A stretch of DNA of 64,000 bases from Clitoria ternatea (GCA_037962975.1 CM075675.1:28646501-28710500), one strand, 5' to 3'; shown: positions 11,270-22,908, counted from the stretch's first letter. Numbers and translations are program-made. Notes: generated by a model not told the origin, from the sequence alone.

Positions 11270-12250
11270 TTCCTAGATACTAATCCTAGGTGCTTAGTTT
11301 CGATCTTAGATGTCAATTCAAGGTGCTACGTGTTGACCTGAGGTGCGAATCTGGGATGCTAAATGTTGCTACTTGATGACAATTTTGGAGACTAAGTTAG
11401 AATTTGAGGTGCCAATACGAAATGCTAAATTTTGCTCCTTGATGACAATTTTAGAGACTAAGTTAGAATCTGAGGTGTGAATTTAGGATACCAAATGTGG
11501 CTCCTTGATGACACTTATGGAAATTAAGTTAGAATCTGATGTGTGAATCTGGGATGCCAAATGTTGCTCTTTGATGACAATTTTAGAGACTAAGTTATGA
11601 TCTAGGATGCCAAAAAGATACCCCTCGATGTCAAATATAGAGGATAAGTTATGATTTGGGATACCAAATATTGCTCATCGATGTCAATCTGAGGTGATAA
11701 GTCTTGATCCGAGGTGCAAATCTGAATTACTAAAACGATGCTCATCGATGTCAATCCAAGGTGCTAAGTGTTGATCCGGGGTGCAAATCTAGAAAGTTAA
11801 AAAATTTCCTCCTTGATGCCAATTATGGAGACTGTTAGAATCTAATTTGCAAATTTAGCATGCTAAAATTATGTTCCTCAACACCAATCCAAGTTGTTAA
11901 GAGTTGGTCTCATGTGCAAATTCAGGATGCTAAAATGTTGTTCCTCGATGCCAATCTGAGTTGCTAAGTAATGATCCAAGATGTTGAAAGTTATTCCTTA
12001 ATGACAATTTTGGAGACTAAGTTAAAAACTGACATGCAAATTCGGGATGCTAAAATGATACTCCTCTATGCCAATCCGAAGTGCTAAGTGTTCATCTAGG
12101 GTGAAAATTCAAGATGTTAAAAGTTGCTCCTTGATGACAATTCTAAAGACTAAGTTGAAATTCAAGATGCAAATCTGGGATGCTAAAATTTAAGGTGCTA
12201 AGTGTTGATTTGGGGTGCAAATTTGGGATGTTAAAAGTTCAGGAAAAATT
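11270..12250. repeat. Degenerate tandem array, about 60-100 bp units
   Basis: Roughly ten to twelve diverged units contain GATGACAATTTTGGAGACT, AAGTTAGAATCTGAGGTG, GCAAATCTGGGATGCTAAA and GATGCCAATCCGAGGTGCTA in varying order. The mixture of two sub-repeats suggests a higher-order structure. The array has no ORF and ends just before direct-repeat copy 2. Confidence 0.7.
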
Positions 12251-12271
12251 GACATAGATGTATACATTTAT

Positions 12272-12425
12272 GACACAATTATAGGTGTTATCTGGTATGC
12301 CCCAATATGACTCATAACCTATATCTGATACCGATTTGTTAACAATACTGGTTATCAGAAGCTCTATAGGAACGATATAGTAGGAGCCATTGTGATACCA
12401 AATGTAGTCACTTAGCTATCGATAT
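12272..12425. repeat. Direct repeat, copy 2, about 154 bp
   Basis: This copy is homologous in direct orientation to 8813-8970 and starts with GACACAATTATAGGTGTT. It is followed by an extra GATACTACTACTGGTATCAG stretch not found after copy 1. See the copy 1 entry for interpretation. Confidence 0.6.
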
Positions 12426-12479
12426 GGGCATTATGATACTACTACTGGTATCAGGCCTAGATCAATTAACAAAAAACAA

Positions 12480-13410
12480 TTAAAAATAACTTACCAATAA
12501 CCTTCTTCACCATCGTTTAGATCACATCTTTTTGGAATAGAGGATTAGTTATTCCATGGTCCATAAAAATGTGATTTAATTGCTTGTCTTGGCTTTATGT
12601 ACCTTCATTCTTTAGTGTTAACACTACATTCAACACAAATATTTATCAGTTTCAAAAATAAAAAATACAAATAATTAAATTCAAAACCTAGTAATTTAAA
12701 TTAAAAAATATGACTTGCCTATTTTTTAGGGGTAAGTATGATCTTCCATGAGGCATCCTTCTATGCAGGAAGCCTGTCACGTGCATGTACCCTCAAAACA
12801 TATAAAGGAAGTACTAGCACTCGGGTCCCCAACTACAAGGTGTGGTGCCCTTAATCCGCTAAATAATATTAAAGATATTAATATTTAGATAATAAAAATT
12901 AGGATAAATTTTTCACGATTAAAGACAACCATTGGAAGAACACCATAAATAAAATTTTAATAATCACACTGAATCTATATAAAGACCTATCTCATATATA
13001 ATGATATGAGAACATATGCTATTTAAGTAAATACCTACTTAGGGTAATCATTCACATAATTAGAATTCACATATTTATAGAATATTTAAAATTTGCTCAA
13101 GGACAAGTTTAAATTTTAAGAATGGGTTCCCAAAAGGGTTACATTAATAACTCTTACTCTTTTCCTAAATTTGCATAATACTTCAAAGATTTAAAATCAC
13201 ATAGTCATGTCTCATCGCATTCTTGTATATGTATACCTTTAGCCATGTTATTTTTAAGGTACAATCCAAGATCATTTTGGGATATCACTAGATCCATTAT
13301 CAATAACCTTATGTTTTAATTACACAATCTCATGTGTATATTTACATGTACCTAATTTCAACTATAGTAATCTCAATACACCTATAATTTGTTAACACCA
13401 TTCTAATACT
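12480..13410. other. AT-rich segment without a gene; left flank of the gypsy insertion
   Basis: No intact gene is present. On the minus strand a donor-like GTAAGT near 12490 and a short open stretch near 12720-12860 look exon-like but match nothing I know. The right end (to 13415) is continuous with 37461 once the gypsy element is removed, so it may be part of the same older minus-strand LTR element. Confidence 0.4.
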
Positions 13411-13415
13411 TACTG

Positions 13416-14386
13416 ATCCGGTCCCAACACCGGCCCCCAAGAGCATGGCTTTAATACTTTACCAGATCAGCATTGCGAACAAGGGAAGTACGCTTCAAAT
13501 ACATTATAATTGTCTCTATACGGAGTACATACGACCAAGGCATGTTACTCTGCCAAGGCATGTAACTCCGCCAAGGCATGTTACTCCGCCAAGGCATGTT
13601 ACTCCGCCAAGGCATGTAACACCGCCAGAATGTGTTACTCCGCCAAGGAACGTAACTCCGCCAAAATTTGTTACTCCGCGAAGGTGGAAAATATTGAATA
13701 TCTTATACACATGCATGAAATGTTCCCAATGCATATTACTCCGCCAAGCCATAGGCTCAATACTGGTGGAATATTGAATTTCCCATACTGCGTAGCGAGC
13801 CCATACTCACAACCCCGGCACAAGATTGACTCTGTCTTGAGAGGTTAATAATGGGAATCACGCTGTCACGCATAAAGGGGAATAACAATAAAATAATAAA
13901 GCATTGACGCTTTCCAGACAGGTGGAGATACCTACTACAATAATGGTGCTTGTAAACGGCGTAGGGACCCACCACCTTTTCAGCATTATACCTGAAAACA
14001 GGGAACGGGTCCTACCAATAATGGAGCACCAGTAACAGGTATATAAACCTCTATCAAAAAGGTATAAGGGATCCCCCAATTCTGAACCTTAGACTCTTTT
14101 ACTTGCATAATTCTCTCAGATTTGCTTTCTAAGTCTTTAAGTATTCTGAAATACTGACTTGAGCGTCGGAGAACGATTGCAGGTACCACCCCCAATCGGG
14201 TCAAGACAAAGAAGATCCCGTCAGGCGGACTGCACACCGCCTTCGCATATTGCACTCCGCCTCAACATACAAAGATACTACGTATCTGTACATTTACACA
14301 CATTGCTTTGTATCAGATTGACATTTTATGTACATTTTGAATTGTTCAACGAACATACTTCTACACCCCCTGTCAAGAACAGTTCA
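13416..14386 (+). repeat. 5' LTR of the gypsy element (971 bp)
   Basis: It starts TGATCCGGTCCC and ends GAACAGTTCA. U3 holds an 18-21 bp tandem repeat (CCAAGGCATGTTACTCCG and variants, about 8-9 units, 13541-13690). A TATA box, TATATAAA, is at 14040-14047. It is 34 bp longer than the 3' LTR because the 3' copy lacks one repeat unit and a second short block. Confidence 0.93.
14040..14047 (+). promoter_or_regulatory. TATA box of gypsy 5' LTR
   Basis: The sequence is TATATAAA in the 3' half of the LTR, conserved at 37109-37116 in the 3' LTR. It is the most likely core promoter of the genomic transcript; the start would be about 30 bp downstream. Confidence 0.55.
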
Positions 14387-14406
14387 TTGGCACGCCCAGT
14401 GGGACC
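14387..14406 (+). promoter_or_regulatory. Primer binding site-like sequence of the gypsy element
   Basis: It directly follows the 5' LTR: TTGGCACGCCCAGTGGGACC. The position and GC-rich tRNA-3'-end-like composition fit a minus-strand primer site. I cannot name the tRNA with confidence. Confidence 0.55.
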
Positions 14407-14460
14407 TGTAAATTTGGTATTCCCACAATCTTTGATCAATCTCCATTACATTCATCATTA

Positions 14461-14718
14461 ATGGAAAGACCAGGACCAGAAGTGCAGACTGAGGATTCTC
14501 CTCCACGCAATCCTAGACGTCTCAATTTTGATAACGATGCTCACAAAAAAGCAACGCATGCTGATTCTCCAGATCCGAGAGACGACATGATTAGGTTGCT
14601 GAGAGAAGAAATTGCTGAGCTTCGACGTGAGAAGGCAAATCACACTCACGAGAGAGCAGGTCCTGCAAGACAGCCGCATCATGAGGCACATGCACAAGAG
14701 GAATCAAGCACTCCCAGC
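14461..14718 (+). pseudogene. Gypsy gag, N-terminal part (split by copia-1)
   Basis: From ATG 14461 an open frame of 86 codons runs to the point of copia-1 insertion. It is rich in charged residues with a short coiled-coil-like stretch (IRLLREEIAELRREK), as expected for a Tat gag N-terminus. The frame is interrupted only by the inserted copia element. Counting one copy of the CCAGC duplication, the frame continues without shift at 24738. The host element therefore had an open gag here when copia-1 inserted. Confidence 0.8.
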
Positions 14719-14837
14719 TGTGTTTGAATATGTTAACAGGTCCAAAGATGTGCAAAGATTTTGATAATGACAAGCACTCTTGAAGAAACCGATGCAAAAA
14801 CAAAGACATGAAATCAGAATTGAAGTAACAGCGAAGC

Positions 14838-15241
14838 TAATCGATTAGGCCATAGATGCTAATCGATTAGGAGCTTTCTGTTTTGGAAGAAATTGCATCA
14901 GGTATGAAAGCTAATCGATTAGGGAGCTGAACAATCGATTAGGTACTCACTGGAATTAAGGTAATCGATTATACACCAGAGACTAATCAATTACAACAAT
15001 CAGAAATGGGACAAAATGCATCAGGTATGAAAGCTAATCGATTAGCTGAACCATATAATCGATTAGTGAGTCACTGGATTTAAGGTAATCGATTGCAAGA
15101 CATGCTAATCGATTAGGATGCTGCGAAAACAAATTAAATGCATCAAGTACAGATGCTAATCGATTAGAGGAAATGAAATAATCGATTAGTGACTCTCTAA
15201 CTTGAAGCTAATCGATTACAACGCAAGGATGTAATCGATTA
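14838..15241. promoter_or_regulatory. Palindrome array in copia-1 5' LTR (TAATCGATTA)
   Basis: There are about 14 copies of the 10-bp palindrome TAATCGATTA or near variants (one is AATCAATT), spaced mostly 20-35 bp, all upstream of the LTR TATA box. The array is repeated in the 3' LTR (23428-23831) and in the pol-ORF3 spacer (21055-21385). Its position and regular spacing suggest binding sites for a dimeric factor; this is inference. Confidence 0.7.
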
Positions 15242-15360
15242 CGCTAGTGGAAAAATAGATTTAAGTGGGAAACCAGGTCATGTCTCCACCATTCTTCAAA
15301 TTTCCACTAACTGTAACGGCTATGATGGACTAGGGCACTCCTCAACAGCTATCTTGGCTC

Positions 15361-15367
15361 TATAAAT
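15361..15367 (+). promoter_or_regulatory. TATA box of copia-1 5' LTR
   Basis: The sequence is TATAAAT preceded by CTC, about 120 bp after the palindrome array. The identical site is at 23951-23957 in the 3' LTR. Confidence 0.6.
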
Positions 15368-16144
15368 TGAAGAGGAAGACAAGCACAAAGACACAACTAA
15401 GTAGCAACAATTCATAGCTCTATTTTGTGCTTTGTAAGCCTATTTCTTGCATATTGTACTTTCACTAGTATATCCTCTCATCTTGAGAGATTAGAATTTG
15501 GGAGAGCTTTTCATTTGTATATCTGCTCTATTAAGAGAGTATATTGATTGTAAACATAAACTCCAAACACAAGATATTCACTCTAGGTTGAGTGGTTGTT
15601 CACTCTAGGTTGAGTGGTTACAAAGGTTGAGGATTCAATCTTTAGGATATTGTGAGATTGAGAGATTGGGTGGGTTGCCCTTATACTTGTGAGGATTGGG
15701 TTCTTGAGTGTGGGACACTAGGAAGCCGCAATTGCTCAAAGTTGTATCTCTAGTCTACAATAGTGGAAAATCCTCTAAGTGGGTTGCTTAGAGGCGAGAC
15801 GTACACCGGATTGGGTGGAACTCGTTATATCGGTTTGCAAGCTTCTCTTCCTTACTCTTTTACTTTCATTTACTGCATATTTGTTGATTGGTATTGATTG
15901 GTTGAGAAGAGCTCACTTGAACTTGCTTAATTTGTTATACCTCTAATATTACACACCAAGTGTTTGATAAATTGCTTCAGCAATATTTCTCATTGTAGTG
16001 CATTGCTTGTTATCCTCCATTCTATTTCACTTGCATAATCTCACAATCTTGGTTATAAAAATCAATTTCAAAGGTATTCCAATCAAAAGTTTTAAAACTC
16101 AATTCACCCCCCCTCTTGAGTATTGAGGCCACTTGAACAACAAG

Positions 16145-16156
16145 TGGTATCAGAGC
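16145..16156 (+). promoter_or_regulatory. Primer binding site of copia-1 (initiator tRNA-Met type)
   Basis: TGGTATCAGAGC lies two bases after the 5' LTR; this is the standard plant copia primer site complementary to the 3' end of initiator tRNA-Met. The following leader (to 16198) is nearly identical to that of copia-2. Confidence 0.9.
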
Positions 16157-16198
16157 TTGACTCTTGGTAGATCAAGCTTAACAGCTTCAAGAGATTAA

Positions 16199-17869
16199 AT
16201 GGCCTCAAGTTCTCAAAATGTTTTTCTTGAGGGTGGTGCGATAAATAGACCTCCCGCTTTCAATGGGGAAGGGTATGCCTTCTGGAAAGAGAGAATGAAA
16301 ATCTTCATTCAATCAATTGACTTGAGAATATGGAATACCATTGAAAATGGTCCTTATATACCAATGCATACTATAGATAGCAAGAATGTTGAAAAACCTA
16401 TAGATGAATGGACAAGCGAGGAAGAAAAGAAAGTCCAATATGGCTACAAGGCCAAAAATCTCATTACTATGTCTTTAGGTCAAGATGAATTTTTTAGGAT
16501 AATGACATGCCAAACTGCTAAAGAAATGTGGGATACTCTTCAAGTAACCCATGAAGGTACTAATGATGTAAAGGACTCCAAAATTAGTACCTTGACTAGC
16601 CAATATGAATGCTTTAGGATAAATTCAGGAGAATCTATTGTAGATATGCAGAAAAGGTTTACACTTATTATCAACCATCTTATTACTCTTGGCAAAGTAT
16701 ATACTAACAAAGAGCTTGTGCACAAAATTTTGAAAAGTCTTAGCAGGGAATGGCAACCTTTTGTCACAGCAATAAAACAATCTCCTAGCATCAATGAAAT
16801 GTCTCTTGCAACACTCTTTGGAAAATTGCAAGAACAAGAGCAAGAACTTAAAGCATTGAAGCTAGCCGAGGAAGAGGAGAAATCCACCAAGAAGAAAGGG
16901 CTAGCCCTCAAAGCCACCTCCATGCATGAGGAAGAATCATGCAGTGACTTAGATGAAGAAGAAGAGTTTGGGCTATTCGTAAAAAGATTTAGAAGATTCA
17001 TGAAGAACAAATAGTTCCAAAAGAACTTTAAGCCCCAAGGTAAGAAACCTACCTCTAATGAAACTTCCTCTTCACCAAGTTGTTTTGAATGTGGCAAGGA
17101 AGGGCACTTCAAAGCCGATTGTCCAAACCTCAAAAAGAAGGGCAAGGACAAACAAAGAAGAAGAAGAGCCTATATTGCTTGGGATGAGAACGATGTGAGC
17201 AGCTCCGACGACTCGGAAGATGAGTAAGCTAATCTTTGCTTAATGGCAAATCATCAAGAAGAAGATAATGAGGTAAAGCTTCTTGACTTAGATAAAAATG
17301 AGCTGTTAGATGCATTTGAAGAATTATATGATAAATTTACAAAAATCTCTAGTAAACTCAAAGCATCTAGGAAAACTAGTGATACCCTTGAATTGCATCT
17401 CATGGAAGTATGTAAAGAAAATGAGAGCTTAAAAGAAGAACTAGAGAAAGTTCAAACATGCTCTAAGGATAAACCATGTGATTTTGCAAAAAGGTGCATT
17501 GTATTAGAAACCAAGGTTGAAGACCTAAATAGGACACTAGAGAAATTCACAAATGGAAGAGATAATTTGAATATCCTACTTGGGCAACAAAAATGCATGT
17601 TTAGTAAAACCGGTTTAGGATATGACCAAGAACATAGTAACCATAAAATGGAGAAACACTATGAAAGTTTCTTTGCACCACCAAGCAAATCCTCCTCACC
17701 GTTCATGAAATGCAATCATTGTGGTTCCAAAGGACATAGTGCTTATAAGTGTAGTGTTAGAAAACTAGGACCAAAGGTCTTAAGAAAGGTGTGGGTTCCC
17801 AAAGGAACGTTCCCACAAGCTAACCTTAAAGGACCCAACATAAAATGGGTACCTAGTTCTCTAAAATGA
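16199..17869 (+). pseudogene. Copia-1 gag, with two in-frame stops
   Basis: This is the capsid/nucleocapsid polyprotein. From ATG 16199 (MASSSQNVFLEGG) it carries a DUF4219/UBN2-like capsid region (AFWKERMKIFIQ; KEMWDTLQVTHEG), an acidic stretch, a first zinc knuckle CFECGKEGHFKADC near 17085-17125, a coiled-coil-rich segment, and a second knuckle CNHCGSKGHSAYKC near 17712-17753. The frame is interrupted by TAG 17012-17014 and TAA 17225-17227 and ends TGA 17867-17869. The two zinc knuckles fall in segments separated by the stops, so the present product would lack RNA-binding motifs. The leader and gag start are closely related to copia-2. Confidence 0.88.
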
Positions 17870-17882
17870 TTTTGTTTTGTAG

Positions 17883-20800
17883 GTATGCTTCAAGGCAAGC
17901 AACACCCATTGGTACTTGGATAGCGGGTGTTCAAAGCATATGACGGGAGACATAACCAAATTTACATCATTCACTCCCAAAAGGAAAGGAAGTGTCACCT
18001 ACGGAGACAACACTAAAGGAAGAATCCTAGGCATTGGAAATATTGGTAAGAATTCTTCCACCTCCATAAGTGACGTATTGTATGTTGAAGGCCTCAAACA
18101 TAATCTACTTAGCATAAGTCAATTATGTGACAAAGGATATAGAGTGTTATTTGAATCAAATTGTTGCATAATTGAGCATAAGACTAATAAGCAAATTAAG
18201 TTTGTAGGCCAAAGAATTGATAATATTTACATGATTGATATGGATAGTTTGTCTATAAATGATGAACAATGCTTCATTTCAAAAGAAGATGAAACATGGC
18301 TATGGCATAGAAGAATAGCTCATATACATGTAGACCACTTGAACAAACTTGTTTCTAAAGATTTAGTAATTGGTCTACCAAAGCTTAAATTTGAAAATAG
18401 ATTTTGATATGCATGTCAAAAGGGAAAACAAGTAAAGGCATCTTTTCAATCCAAAAACATGGTTTCTACTCAAAGGCCTTTACAACTTTTGCACATGGAC
18501 TTATTTGGACCATCCAAAATCAAAAGCTTTGGAGGTAATTACTATGGTCTAGTTATAGTAGATGACTATTCAAGATATACATGGACATTGTTTCTTGCTC
18601 ATAAAAATGAAGCATATCATGCATTCAAGAAACTTGCAAAGATTATCCAAAATGAGCAAAACTCAAAAATTGCATCCATTAGAACCGATCATGGGGGAGA
18701 ATTTGAAAATCAATCTTTTGAAAAGTTTTGCGAAAAACATGGTATTAATCACAACTTTTCAGCTCCTAGAACTCCACAACAAAATGGAGTAGTTGAAAGA
18801 AATAATAGATCTTTAGTGGAGCTTGCTAGAACCATGCTAAATGAAAACAATATTGCAAAACATTTTTGGGCCGATGCGGTAAACACCGCGTGTTATGTTA
18901 TGAATAGATGTTTGATAAGGCCTATTTTAAAGAAAACCCCCTATGAGCTTTACAAGGGTAGAAAACCCAACATTGCATACTTTCATATTTTTGGATGTAA
19001 ATGTTTTGTGCTCAACAATGGAAAGGATAATCTAGGAAAGTTTGATGCAAAATCTGATGAGACAATATTCCTAGGATATTCTCAATCAAGTAAATCTTAT
19101 AGAATTTTCAACAAACAAACAAATACCATTGAGGAATCTATTCATGTCAAATTTGATGAAAATAGCCATAACCCTCCGAGAAAGGAAGATGTTGATGATC
19201 TTGTAGGTACTTTTCAAGAAATGAACTTGCAAGACAAAGAAGAAGAAGTCAACAATGATGGAGGTGCAGCACAACTTGAGAGACAACAAGAATGGGTAAC
19301 TTTGAAGGATCATCCCTTAGACAAAGTCATAGGTGAAATGACTCAAGGTGTAAGTACTAGAAATGCTATTAGAAATACTTGTAATCACCTAGCATTTGTA
19401 TCACAAATAGAACCCAAGAACATAGATGAGGCTATTATTGATGAACATTGGATGTTGGCCATGCAAGAAGAGCTAAATCAATTTGAAAGAAATGAAGTTT
19501 GGGAGCTTGTGCCAAGACCCAATGATCACCAAATAATAGGAACCAAATGGGTTTTTAGAAATAAAATGGATGAAAATGGCATAATTACTAGAAACAAAGC
19601 TAGACTAGTAGCTAAAGGATATAATCAAGAAGAAGGCATTGACTATGAAGAGACGTATGCACCCGTAGCTAGATTAGAAGCAATTAGACTACTATTAGCC
19701 TTCGCATGTTGTAGGGATTTCAAATTGTACCAAATGGATGTTAAAAGTGCTTTCTTGAATGGATACATTCAAGAGGAAGTATACGTTGATCAACCTCCAG
19801 GTTTTGAAAACCATCAATTTCCAAATCATGTTTTCAAATTAAAGAAAGCCTTGTATGGTTTGAAACAAGCTCCAAGAGCTTGGTACGAAAGGTTAAGCAA
19901 ATTTCTTTTAGAAAATCATTTTGAAAGAGGGAAGGTTGATACAACCCTATTCATAAAGCACAAAAAGAATAACATACTATTGGTACAAATTTATGTTGAT
20001 GATATAATTTTTGGTGCCACTAATGATTCAATGTGCAAGGAGTTTGCCAAGCTTATGCAGGAAGAATTTGAAATGCCCATGATGGGGGAACTCACTTTCT
20101 TCCTTGGACTACAAATCAAGCAAACCAATGAAGGCACATTCATAAACCAATCTAAATACTGCAAAGAACTACTCAGAAAATTCAATATGGATAAAGCAAA
20201 TGATATAGCCACACCCATGGGCACTTCATGCTATTTGGACAAGGATGAGAAAGGTAAGGATGTTGAACTCACAAAATATAGAGGTATGATAGGATCCTTA
20301 CTTTACTTAACCGCTAGTAGACCGGATATCATGTTTGCTGTGTGTATGTGTGCTAGATACCAAGCTTGTCCTAAGAAATCTCATCTCACTGCAATAAAAA
20401 GGATAATGAAATATCTAGTTGGGACTCAAGATGTTGGTTTATGGTACCCCAAAGGGGCTGAATGTACTTTAGTTGGTTACTCTGATTCGGACTTTGCAGG
20501 ATGTAAGCTTGATAGGAAAAGTACTAGCGGAACATGTCACTTGCTTGGTAGTTCTCTTGTTTCTTGGCATAGCAAGAAACAAGTAAGTGTTGCGCTATCA
20601 ACAGCTGAGGCAGAATATGTTGCAGCTGGCAGTTGTTGTGCTCAAATCCTTTGGATGAGACAACAACTTCTAGATTTTGGAATTGTATTAAACCATGTGC
20701 CTCTTAAATGCGATAATACTAGTGCCATTAACATCTCCAAGAATCCAGTAATGCACTCTAGGACCAAACACATTGAGATTAGGCATCACTTTATTAGAGA

Positions 20801-20945
20801 TCATGTGTTAAAAGGGGATTGTGTACTTGAACATGTAGAAACTTCTAGGCAACTAGCTGATATTTTCACAAAACCCTTGGCTAGAGAACAATTCATTCAC
20901 ATAAGAAGAGAGTTAGGCATTCTTGATATGTCCAGTTGTGTTTGA
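17883..20945 (+). pseudogene. Copia-1 pol (protease-integrase-RT-RNase H), one in-frame stop
   Basis: The frame is offset from gag and opens after a TAG at 17880-17882. Order: aspartic protease (LDSGCSKHMTGD near 17916); integrase zinc finger (HRRIAHIHVDH); integrase core with DDYSRYTW, RTDHGGEFEN and PQQNGVVERNNR; reverse transcriptase (QMDVKSAFLNG, YVDDIIFG near 19994); and RNase H (SDSDFAGC, TAEAEYVAA, ADIFTKPL). It ends at TGA 20943-20945. The only stop is TGA at 18405-18407, exactly at the first Cys position of the integrase C-x2-C pair. All catalytic residues I can check are present. Gag and pol being in different frames with stops between them would require frameshifting or marks a further lesion. 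Confidence 0.92.
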
Positions 20946-21054
20946 ATGATAGGATATCTTGATAAGAACTATGTTGAATGGCATGATGCATGGTATATAT
21001 CACATTTCATGATTGGAACTTTGCTGTATGTAAAATTTGAAGTTTTTGACTCAA

Positions 21055-21385
21055 TAATCGGTTACATGGCCACTCACAATCGATTACTATCATTCTGTTT
21101 CTAAGATAATCGATTAGCACCTACATATAATCGATTACAACCATTCTGTTTCTAAGGTAATCGATTATCACTAATCCACAATCGATTACAAAGCTTCTGT
21201 TTCAGGTTCAAAACGTTTCCTGTTCTTCATAATCGATTACCACATTGCTCCAATCGATTAGGACGATTCTGTTTCTAAACTAATCGATTACCCTAAGCCT
21301 CTAATCGATTACCCCCTGTTTGAAACGTTTGAAATTCCCTAGAAACATTGATCTAATCGATTACCAGCTGTCTCGTAATCGATTA
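21055..21385. promoter_or_regulatory. Second palindrome array, in the pol-ORF3 spacer
   Basis: Eleven AATCGATT sites plus one degenerate site (AATCGGTT) lie in 330 bp, spaced about 20-50 bp, after the end of pol and before a TATA box at 21504. The same motif is arrayed in the LTR promoter of this element, so this looks like a duplicated upstream control region. Confidence 0.65.
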
Positions 21386-21503
21386 TCACGCGTTCTGATG
21401 AGTCAAAACTCCAATTTCCTAGGCTCACTCGAACAACTCCCTCTCTTAACTCACTTCACTCCTTTCTAAACTCTCTTTCCTCCTTCCCAAACCTAATTTT
21501 CAA

Positions 21504-21514
21504 CTATAAATACC
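21504..21514 (+). promoter_or_regulatory. TATA box before ORF3
   Basis: CTATAAATACC lies about 115 bp before the ORF3 ATG and about 120 bp after the palindrome array. It is followed by a CT-rich leader. These spacings closely match the LTR promoter arrangement. Confidence 0.55.
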
Positions 21515-21617
21515 CCTTCATTCACCTTCTCATCTCACACTACCTCCTTCCTCTCAAACCTCTCAAAAACTCTCTACCACTCATCTCTCTTCATCTTCCT
21601 CTTTGCCTTTTCCAACC

Positions 21618-22733
21618 ATGTCTACCTCAAGAAATGTCAAGAGAGCTAGGTCCTCTACTGCTCAAGCCCATAACCCCCTTGATTTTTCAAGGTTCTTCTC
21701 CTTCCCTAGAGATCTTCAACACTTCATGAAGAACTTTTCTGAAAGGGAAATCATGACTCCTCACTACACCATTGCCGACACTTTTGACAACCCAAGCCTC
21801 ACCTTCACCCAAAGTCTCCACCACTACAACCTTTTCCCCTTCCTCTCCCTCAAAGAAGAAGAATACTACCCTGAACTCATGAGGGTATTCTATTGTAACC
21901 TCCGCCTTGTAAATGGGATGGTTGAATCCAAGGTCAAAAACACAACCATCAAGCTGTCCAATGCCTAATTTGCAGAAATTTCCAAACTGCCCCTCAACAA
22001 TGCTGACTTTGATGGAGGCGAACCCGAGGATGAATGGGGTTTTAATCCCATCACTGCCCGCCGTTCTTTGTGGAAGCCGGATCCTCCCATGAGCAACCAC
22101 AAACTAGTTGGCCACTTGACCATGAACAACCGCCTGCTCCACTTCTTCTTGGTCAAGATGATTGTTCCCCGTGGTGGGAACTATGCTCTGGTTGAAGAGG
22201 ATGATGTCCTCTTAATGTGGGCCATGCTGAACCACAAAGAGATCAACTGGGTTCAGTTGATCAAATTCCACATGCGCCATGCCAAGGACCAGCAAAAGCT
22301 CCCTTATGGTATCCTCCTCACCAAAATTTTTAAATTCTGTGGTGTTGACTTGGCAGGGGAACTATCTGAGAAAGTGCCCCCAAGAGCTTGCATTGGCACT
22401 TCCCACCTCAATAAAATGGGCATGGTCAACATTGCTGGAATGTGGATTCTAAGGAGTGACCGAGAACATGGTGCCAACTCCTTTGCTGAACCTGCTGCTC
22501 CTCCTCCTCCTCCACCTCAACCATAAGCTGCACCATCAGCCTCTTCATCTGCACCATAAGCTGACCCATTTGTATCTCTCTACGCCCATCTTGACCGCCG
22601 CTTCGATCGCCTTGAAAACACCCTTCAAGAGTTTTCAATGACCGAGCAGCAACATTTTGAGATGATGCAGCAGCGATATGAAGAGCTGGCTCACCAAATT
22701 GCAGAAATTCGCTTCTTCAACCCGGATAATTAG
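21618..22733 (+). pseudogene. Copia-1 third ORF (SIRE-type extra ORF), three in-frame stops
   Basis: Starting at ATG 21618 (MSTSRNVKRARS), this ORF of about 371 codons lies downstream of pol in the same orientation. In SIRE-type elements the ORF at this place has been called envelope-like. The sequence here looks more like the putative plant transposon protein domain: FYCNLRLVNGMVESKVKN, then HLTMNNRLLHFFLVKMI, GNYALVEEDDVLLMWAML. A proline run follows near 22500, and a short C-terminal heptad-like segment. I see no signal peptide and no convincing membrane span. Stops are at 21966-21968, 22524-22526 and 22557-22559 (all TAA), with final TAG at 22731-22733. The function is not known. Confidence 0.75.
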
Positions 22734-22908
22734 AACCTTAGTTATGCTCTTATTTAGAGTGCTTATGTTATTTTCTAAATTTTGAATAATTTTGCCTCTT
22801 GTATTTCCCATTTTTTAAATTCAATAAAAGTTTCTCATTTCAGTTCATATTATTTCTCTTCACTGCTCTAATTATTTTTGATGATTACAAAGGGGGAGAA
22901 AAATATCA

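Larger units (their letters stand above)
14719..16142 (+). repeat. 5' LTR of copia-1
   Basis: It starts TGTGTTTGAATATG and ends TTGAACAACA. U3 contains 14 AATCGATT-type palindromes (14838-15241). A TATA box is at 15361-15367. The U5 end (CCCCCCCTCTTGAGTAT and GAGGCC) and the central part are clearly homologous to the copia-2 LTRs read on the minus strand. Confidence 0.95.

Noticed and set aside
13445..13848. Proline-rich repeat peptide (PPRHVT) in the gypsy LTR, also at 36550-36864
   Set aside because: It is a translation of the 18-21 bp U3 repeats and lies upstream of the LTR TATA box.
16540..17151. 203-codon minus-strand ORF over copia-1 gag
   Set aside because: It is the reverse of the GAA/AAG-rich gag coding sequence, with serine/phenylalanine-rich composition and no family features.
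21618..22733. Retroviral envelope protein
   Set aside because: Position matches the so-called envelope-like ORF of SIRE elements, but I see no signal peptide, transmembrane span or cleavage site. The sequence fits a plant transposon protein domain better.
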